DNA from: Pseudooceanicola sp.
GTDB lineage: Bacteria; Pseudomonadota; Alphaproteobacteria; Rhodobacterales; Rhodobacteraceae
Assembly (NCBI RefSeq): GCF_029213205.1
Contig: NZ_JARGNH010000018.1
Span: 1-64,000, forward strand
DNA length: 64,000 nt
Direction of reading: 5' to 3'
Part shown: positions 59,636 through 64,000 of the stretch, in pieces
How the letters are laid out: the number at the start of each line of letters is the position of its first letter
How positions within the stretch are numbered: position 1 is the first letter of the stretch
Notes under the pieces: generated by a model
Told to the model about the DNA's origin: nothing
Database searches by the model: none
The model's input: only the letters and a program-made list of their open reading frames with translations
Translations under genes and position numbers: made by a program

Positions 59636-61813
59636 ATGACCAAAGCTGTCCGGAAAATCACGCTGTCCCCGTCCCGGGATATCCCTTTCGACAAGCTGGT
59701 GTTGAGCCAGTCCAATGTGCGGCGCATCAAGGCTGGCGTGTCCGTCGAGGAACTCGCCGAAGACATCGCCCGCCGAGGTCTGTTGCAGAGCCTGAGCGTG
59801 CGGCCCGTCTTGGCTGACGATGGTACGGAGACCGGCAAGTTTGAGATCCCGGCGGGAGGCCGCCGGTTCCAAGCTTTGTTCTTGCTGGTGAAGCAAAAGC
59901 GGTTGGCAAAGACCACGCCCATTCCCTGCATCGTGCGGGATGCTGCGTCCGCGATCTTGCCCGAGGACGATTCCCTTGCAGAAAACATGCAGCGCGTCGC
60001 TCTGCACCCGCTCGACCAGTTCCGCGCGTTTGTCGCGCTACGGGACAAGGGTCAGAGCGATGCAGAGATTGCCGCCGCCTTCTTCGTGACGCCGCAGATC
60101 GTGAAGCAGCGCCTCAAACTTGCCTCCGTCGCCCCTGCCCTGCTTGAGATCTATGCCGAGGATGGCATGACGCTGGAGCAGCTCATGGCCTTCACCGTGA
60201 ACCCCGATCACGCGCGTCAGGTTCAGGTCTGGGATGTGATCCATTCATCCTGGAACAAGGAGCCATTCCAAATCCGGCGCATGCTGACAGAGACCTCGGT
60301 CCGGGCGTCCGACCGGCGTGCGGTCTTTGTGGGCGGTGAGGCCTATGAAGCGGCGGGTGGCACGATGCTGCATGACCTCTTCCAGGGCGATGACGGTGGC
60401 TGGCTCGAGGACCCTGCCCTGCTCGATCGGCTGGTGACGGAAAAACTCCAGGCCGAGGCTGAGACGGTTGCGGTTGAGGGCTGGAAGTGGATCGAGGTCG
60501 CGCTTGACCTGCCCTACGGCTACAGCCACGGCCTTCGGTCTCTATCAGGTGATCCGGCACCGATGACGGATGACGAAGGCGCGGCCCATGCCAAGCTGCT
60601 CGCCGAGTATCGGGCGCTGGAAGAGGAATACGCGGGTCAGGATGAATTGCCTGACGAGATCGATGCGCGTCTTGGCGTGTTAGAGGTCGCCATGGAAAAA
60701 CTTGAGGCTAGGCCATTGATATTCGACGCGGAGGAGATCGGGCGGGCAGGGGCGTTCGTCACGCTCGACCGCTACGGCGCGCTGGCAGTCTATCGCGGGT
60801 ATGTGCGTCCAGAGGATGAGCCCGTTGAGGAGACCGCGGTCCAGGACGGTACTGATCCTGCGGTTGCGGGGCAGGGGGCTGATCGTGATCTCACCGATGA
60901 CCATGCCAGTGCCGCTTATGGCGGAACCGTCATCATGTCGGGTGGCCAGCAGATTGGCGCAGACCTGCCGGAGGATGAGGATGACGGAGCGCTGAAGCCC
61001 CTGCCCGAGCGGTTGGTCATGGAGTTGACGGCCCACCGGACGCTGGCGCTGCGTGAAGCGATCGGGCGCTCGCCGGATGTCGCGCTGACGCTGCTGCTTC
61101 TGAAGCTGGTGACGGACACCTTCCGCACCTCCTCTGCTTCGGGCAGCTGTCTCGAGGCATCCGTGCGTCAGGTCTACATGTCGGCGCAGGCGCCGGATCT
61201 GAAGGACAGCGTGGTGGCAAAGCTGGTCGACGAGCGTCACGCGGAATGGGAAGCCGATCTGCCGCTTGGCGATGATGCGGCACTCTGGGACTATCTGACG
61301 ATCCTCGACCAGGGCAGTCGGCTGGCCCTGCTGGCGCATTGCCTCAGCTTCGGCGTCAACGCGCTGCATGAGAAGGTGAACCCTTACGGGGCAGGCATCT
61401 CCGCTGGGGGTCTGACCCGGCGTATGGCGCATGCCGATCTCGTGGCGCGTGCCACAGGTCTCGACATGTTCGAGGCGGGCTGGGAGCCGACGGTGGACAC
61501 CTATCTCAACCGCGTGCCCAAGGCGCGCATCCTTGAGGCCGTGCGCGAGGCGAAAGGGGAGGGGACTGCCCAACTCCTCGATCACCTGAAGAAGAGCGAG
61601 ATGGCCAGTGAGGCCGAGCGCTTGCTGAAGGGCAGCGGCTGGTTGCCCGAGGTCCTGCGCCGGAACGATCTCGTGGCGCTACACGGTGAGGACTGTGCCG
61701 AAGGGCTGGGGGCGGATGCCGAAGTGGCTGACAGTGTCAGTGAAGCTGACCTTCCTGCATTCCTGACGGATGACCTGCCTGCTGAAAGCGCGTCGATGCT
61801 GGCCGCGGAATAA
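59636..61813 (+). CDS. Large ParB/RepB/Spo0J-family plasmid protein
   Basis: This 725-residue protein has a ParB N-terminal nuclease-like domain (VRRIKAGVSVEELAEDIARRGLLQSLSVRPV, GGRRFQALFLL, SLAENMQRVALHPLDQFRAF) and an HTH (SDAEIAAAFFVTPQIVKQRLKLA). A long helical C-terminal region follows, with an acidic segment around residues 405-470. It is more than twice the length of RepB and is distinct from it. The ATG at 59636 follows GGAGAAG; the longer frame would start between the two palindromes. Such proteins are frequent on alphaproteobacterial plasmids; the role is unproven. Confidence 0.82.
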   Translation: MTKAVRKITLSPSRDIPFDKLVLSQSNVRRIKAGVSVEELAEDIARRGLLQSLSVRPVLADDGTETGKFEIPAGGRRFQALFLLVKQKRLAKTTPIPCIVRDAASAILPEDDSLAENMQRVALHPLDQFRAFVALRDKGQSDAEIAAAFFVTPQIVKQRLKLASVAPALLEIYAEDGMTLEQLMAFTVNPDHARQVQVWDVIHSSWNKEPFQIRRMLTETSVRASDRRAVFVGGEAYEAAGGTMLHDLFQGDDGGWLEDPALLDRLVTEKLQAEAETVAVEGWKWIEVALDLPYGYSHGLRSLSGDPAPMTDDEGAAHAKLLAEYRALEEEYAGQDELPDEIDARLGVLEVAMEKLEARPLIFDAEEIGRAGAFVTLDRYGALAVYRGYVRPEDEPVEETAVQDGTDPAVAGQGADRDLTDDHASAAYGGTVIMSGGQQIGADLPEDEDDGALKPLPERLVMELTAHRTLALREAIGRSPDVALTLLLLKLVTDTFRTSSASGSCLEASVRQVYMSAQAPDLKDSVVAKLVDERHAEWEADLPLGDDAALWDYLTILDQGSRLALLAHCLSFGVNALHEKVNPYGAGISAGGLTRRMAHADLVARATGLDMFEAGWEPTVDTYLNRVPKARILEAVREAKGEGTAQLLDHLKKSEMASEAERLLKGSGWLPEVLRRNDLVALHGEDCAEGLGADAEVADSVSEADLPAFLTDDLPAESASMLAAE

Positions 61814-61825
61814 CGTGATCCACTG

Positions 61826-61846
61826 GGGGGCGGAGATTCCGCCCCC
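61826..61846 (+). terminator. Hairpin terminator after the ParB-like gene
   Basis: GGGGGCGG (61826-61833) pairs with CCGCCCCC (61839-61846) around a five-base loop, 12 bases after the stop codon. The tail is A-rich rather than U-rich. Confidence 0.6.
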
Positions 61847-61912
61847 AATCACCCTATAGTGTAACAATATCAATAAGATGAGTGCGATTACTCGCATTCG
61901 GAATGAGGAATC

Positions 61913-62386
61913 ATGTCTGCAACAACCATCATCGACACTGCCCCCCTCGGGGCGCTCATTCGCTACACCGATGGCAGCCCCAAGCCGCCGGCACGCTTCA
62001 CGAAGAAGCTGGCGGCCTGGGAACGTTCGAACGGCGTCGGCCGTCTTGTGAAGAAGGAGCCACCCCGACCTTACCCGACCTGGACGGCACCCGCGTCGTT
62101 CACGCTGCATGAGGGTAACTTCTCCTCGGAGGGGGTGATCCTCGTGACCATCATGCGTAGCCATTCGGCTGACAGCGCCCTGGTCTTCGAGGTGGCCGAG
62201 GAGCCGAAGCCCGGGCAGGTGCGCGTGCTCCTCGACTTCAGCGGCAACACCGAGCTGCTGCATCTGGCGGAATCTGTCACTGCGGCCGAGCTTTGGATCG
62301 CCAAGGAAGGATACCGCAATGCGCGACTTGAAATCGTTGGCGATGAAGAGGGCGAAAGGGCAGGGGGCGCGGACCTGGCCGCCTGA
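61913..62386 (+). CDS. Hypothetical plasmid protein
   Basis: The 157-residue protein is soluble. An N-terminal segment (LGALIRYTDGSPKPPARFTKKLAAWERSNGVGRLVKK) is followed by a beta-rich middle and an acidic end. The codon use and GC-rich third positions match its neighbours, and GAGGAATC precedes the ATG. It follows the ParB-like gene with a terminator between them. I do not recognise a family. Confidence 0.7.
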   Translation: MSATTIIDTAPLGALIRYTDGSPKPPARFTKKLAAWERSNGVGRLVKKEPPRPYPTWTAPASFTLHEGNFSSEGVILVTIMRSHSADSALVFEVAEEPKPGQVRVLLDFSGNTELLHLAESVTAAELWIAKEGYRNARLEIVGDEEGERAGGADLAA

Positions 62387-62400
62387 GCCCAACTGAAACC

Positions 62401-62428
62401 GAGGGGCCCGCCAAAGTTCGGGCCTCTC
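62401..62428 (+). terminator. Hairpin terminator after the hypothetical gene
   Basis: GAGGGGCCCG and CGGGCCTCTC form a 10-bp stem (one G-U pair) around an eight-base loop, 15 bases after the stop codon. Confidence 0.6.
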
Positions 62429-62772
62429 ATCCATCACAACCCTGTCCTTTGAGTTCGCGGGGCACCAAAGGATCCATCCCCAAAGAAGAAGTCTTCAACC
62501 AAGAGCGTGGCCGGGAGGCTGGCGGCGTTCCAAGCATCAGCGGGACAACCGGCTCCTGATGTTGGGGGACCATCCCCCGCTCGCCATTCCCTTCCTTGGC
62601 CCGAATCCCGTCTTCGAGATCAACCCGCGAGGGGTCGGACTACGGGCAAGCCCGTGCCGCCGGATGGATTCGGGCAAGCCGAACGCACCCGGTGATGTCA
62701 GCCAGTATTCGGGCCTGCGGGGTCCTGTCGCGCGGGGGATGCTCCCCCGCCTCCAAGACAGGAGCCAAACAG
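62429..62772. other. Gene-poor stretch with GC-rich hairpins
   Basis: No gene with convincing features is seen in these 344 bases. Two GC-rich hairpins occur: GGGGGA-CCA-TCCCCC near 62564 and GCGGGGGA-TGC-TCCCCCGC near 62735. The end of the stretch contains the AGGAG ribosome-binding site of the next small gene. Confidence 0.5.
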
Positions 62773-62937
62773 ATGTCCCGCTAAGATGCACACGCCTTCG
62801 CCGCCTCCCTCGCCGCCACACTCATGGTCTCAATCGTCGTCTTCCAGGCCGGGGATGGAACCTATGGCGCCATCCCCGCCGATGAAATCGACGGGGATGA
62901 AGTTCAGGTGCTGGTTGAGATTGACCCGTGGGCTTAG
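62773..62937 (+). pseudogene. Small gene with an in-frame TAA at codon 4
   Basis: A well-placed AGGAG is followed by ATG TCC CGC TAA. The same frame then continues cleanly as DAHAFAASLAATLMVSIVVF, GDGTYGAIPADEIDGDE and VQVLVEIDPWA to a TAG at 62935. It reads as a natural 54-residue protein in which one codon (perhaps AAA, CAA or GAA) became TAA. An internal ATG at 62824 could still give a shorter product. No family recognised. Confidence 0.5.
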
Positions 62938-62945
62938 GCCCACGG
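62926..62945 (+). terminator. Hairpin overlapping the end of the small gene
   Basis: CCGTGGGC-TTAG-GCCCACGG is a perfect 8-bp stem with the stop codon in its loop. A second stem, GGAGGCG/CGCCTCC, follows about 20 bases later. Confidence 0.5.
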
Positions 62946-63711
62946 TTAGCTCGGTAGGCTCACGCGGAGGCGCAGACGCGCCTCCTGCTGCGTTGTCGCG
63001 CCGGTGAGGAACTGCGCACGGGTGATGGCGCAGCGCCAAAAGGCCTGGAGCCGCAGAGGCGCCAGTCACAGCGCGACCGCCACAACGTCAGGGTGATCGA
63101 CGTGGTCGGCCCACAGGAGACATTCACCTGAGGTCGCCACGCCGCATTGCAGCTTTCGCATTCCTGCCGTTCGTGAATCGTGCAGCATTTCGGCTGGCGA
63201 GCGTCGGCAGAGCGGGACTTTTCAAACTTTAGCTACATTTGCATCAATACCCAATTAAGCGAACCGTTCAACAAACCGTCGCTATTGGAACGGGCTCAAA
63301 ATTGTGGTCCGACACCACCCCTTCCTAGCTAAAGCCATTTTTTTTGGATTGAGGATTGATACGGATGAAGCTTGATGCAGACTATTATTTGTGTGCAGTC
63401 GAACATATCACTACTTGTGCTGACACTGATAAGTCCGTCCGGGGACAGCAGGGGAATCGCGTTTGGGTCTGCCTCGTCACATAGAGGTCGAAAATCTTCG
63501 AAACCTGACCACGAACGCAGCGAGAGAGCCCACAAGTTCACGATCCGTTCGCCCTCTTCACGCTCAAGTTTCCAAACGCGATAGCCCTGGGGACAGGGGA
63601 AGTGTGCTCAAGACCTAATTTGTGCAACCATGCCCCCTTACGCTCATAAATAAATTTGCACGGGGAGAAAATAGGATTGAAGAATGTAACTGATGTGCAG
63701 ATGTTCAAGCA
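62946..63711. other. Largely non-coding stretch near the right end
   Basis: I find no supported gene in these 766 bases. Around 62957-63130 a plus frame without a start codon (ending VRVIDVVGPQETFT) has coding-like composition and may be a gene remnant. From about 63180 the sequence becomes clearly more AT-rich than the rest of the window, which may mark recently acquired DNA or a control region for the gene at 63.7 kb. Confidence 0.4.
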
Positions 63712-64000
63712 ATGAAACAAGCGCCTTATCCCATCAAACTCACCGAACTCGAAGAAGCGTTCAGATCGGCATGGACCGGCATTAATTCAACACCGTATAT
63801 CGTGGACGCCCCGATTTCACGGCAGATAAGAGAGATTGCAGAGCAAACTGCTGCACAGGTGCCTCTGGCCAACCTTTTCAGGCATTGTCCGACCCTAGCG
63901 GTATGGGCCGTCCTGACCCCTCTGGCCCGGAATTATGGCGGCGGAAGCATTGATGTGTATTCCCATATCAGCGCGTTCCTGAAGGAATCCTTTTCAGAAA
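63712..64000 (+). CDS. N-terminal part of an unrecognised protein (runs off the right edge)
   Basis: From ATG 63712 an uninterrupted frame of 96 codons reaches the window end. It begins MKQAPYPIKLTELEEAFRSA and later has LANLFRHCPTLAVWAVLTPLARNYGGG. No ribosome-binding site of note and no family signature are visible. Its base composition is lower in GC than that of the plasmid backbone, which suggests a separate origin. Confidence 0.55.
   Translation, partial: MKQAPYPIKLTELEEAFRSAWTGINSTPYIVDAPISRQIREIAEQTAAQVPLANLFRHCPTLAVWAVLTPLARNYGGGSIDVYSHISAFLKESFSE

Noticed and set aside
62507-62695. Short plus-strand open frame of 62 codons
   Set aside because: No ribosome-binding site, and a Pro/Arg-rich composition typical of chance frames in GC-rich DNA.
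1-64000. CRISPR arrays, rRNA and tRNA genes
   Set aside because: No regularly spaced repeats and no rRNA or tRNA-like sequences were seen while reading both strands.

Overview
The window looks like part of a large repABC plasmid from an alphaproteobacterium, most likely a member of the Rhodobacteraceae (Roseobacter group). This rests on a complete repA-repB-repC operon with its counter-transcribed RNA (55.9-59.5 kb), a GC-rich base composition and the kinds of gene families present. I see no rRNA, tRNA or CRISPR array. Species-level identity cannot be read from the sequence. Most of the cargo concerns copper and other metals, redox chemistry and the cell envelope.

Layout. 1-8.4 kb (minus): an operon with one- to four-base start/stop overlaps, encoding a Cys-rich peptide, a DUF5676-type membrane protein, an MBL/beta-CASP RNase-like protein, an AMP/thymidine phosphorylase, a PRPP-synthetase homologue, a copper P1B-ATPase, a DUF2933-type protein, an ICMT-type methyltransferase and a ferric-reductase-like protein cut by the left edge. 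8.6-15.4 kb (minus): a phospholipase-D enzyme, a broken FAD oxidoreductase, a CBS-BON protein, a lone Rieske protein, FabI, a 59-residue His-rich peptide, a DUF3141 (PHA-synthase-like) protein and a small hypothetical. 15.5-20.8 kb: two ECF sigma factors around a DMT transporter, then cyclopropane-fatty-acid synthase coupled to an archaeal-type GAPDH. 20.8-28.7 kb (minus): a P1B-ATPase with a CPD motif heading the arginine deiminase genes and an SDR. 29-33.2 kb: DUF6629, a third ECF sigma factor, Lgt, TVP38, DUF302 and a Met-rich EF-hand protein. 33.3-36.3 kb: an IS3-family element whose left terminal repeat carries an IS1111-type (IS110 family) insertion. It separates two unrelated truncated genes. 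36.5-43.2 kb: copZ, copA, cueR, a small ion channel, a DUF305 protein, a glutaredoxin-MauE fusion and a decayed permease. 43.2-49.8 kb (minus): CcdA, Sco, two TlpA/CcmG-type thioredoxins, cytochrome c, Met-rich peptides, DUF411, a multicopper oxidase and a Cys-rich secreted protein. 50-53.4 kb: a probable nickel/cobalt locus. 53.6-64 kb: plasmid functions.

Regulation is the most interesting layer. The motif TGTAANG-N15-CGTC occurs exactly five times in promoter position between 8.4 and 28.7 kb, and a weaker copy precedes one sigma gene. Nearly every operon in that half of the window starts with it, and two of the three ECF sigma genes have it or the weaker copy. All three sigma factors carry a CxC pair in the sigma2-sigma4 linker and a Cys-rich C-terminus. 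This is the architecture of the copper-responsive CorE (ECF44) sigma factors. I propose a plasmid-borne metal-sensing sigma regulon that joins copper export, membrane-lipid change, RNA-to-PRPP salvage and arginine fermentation. A second layer is CueR: MerR-type promoters with a 19-bp spacer precede both copA genes (one lies inside the end of the PRPP-synthetase gene) and the multicopper oxidase operon.
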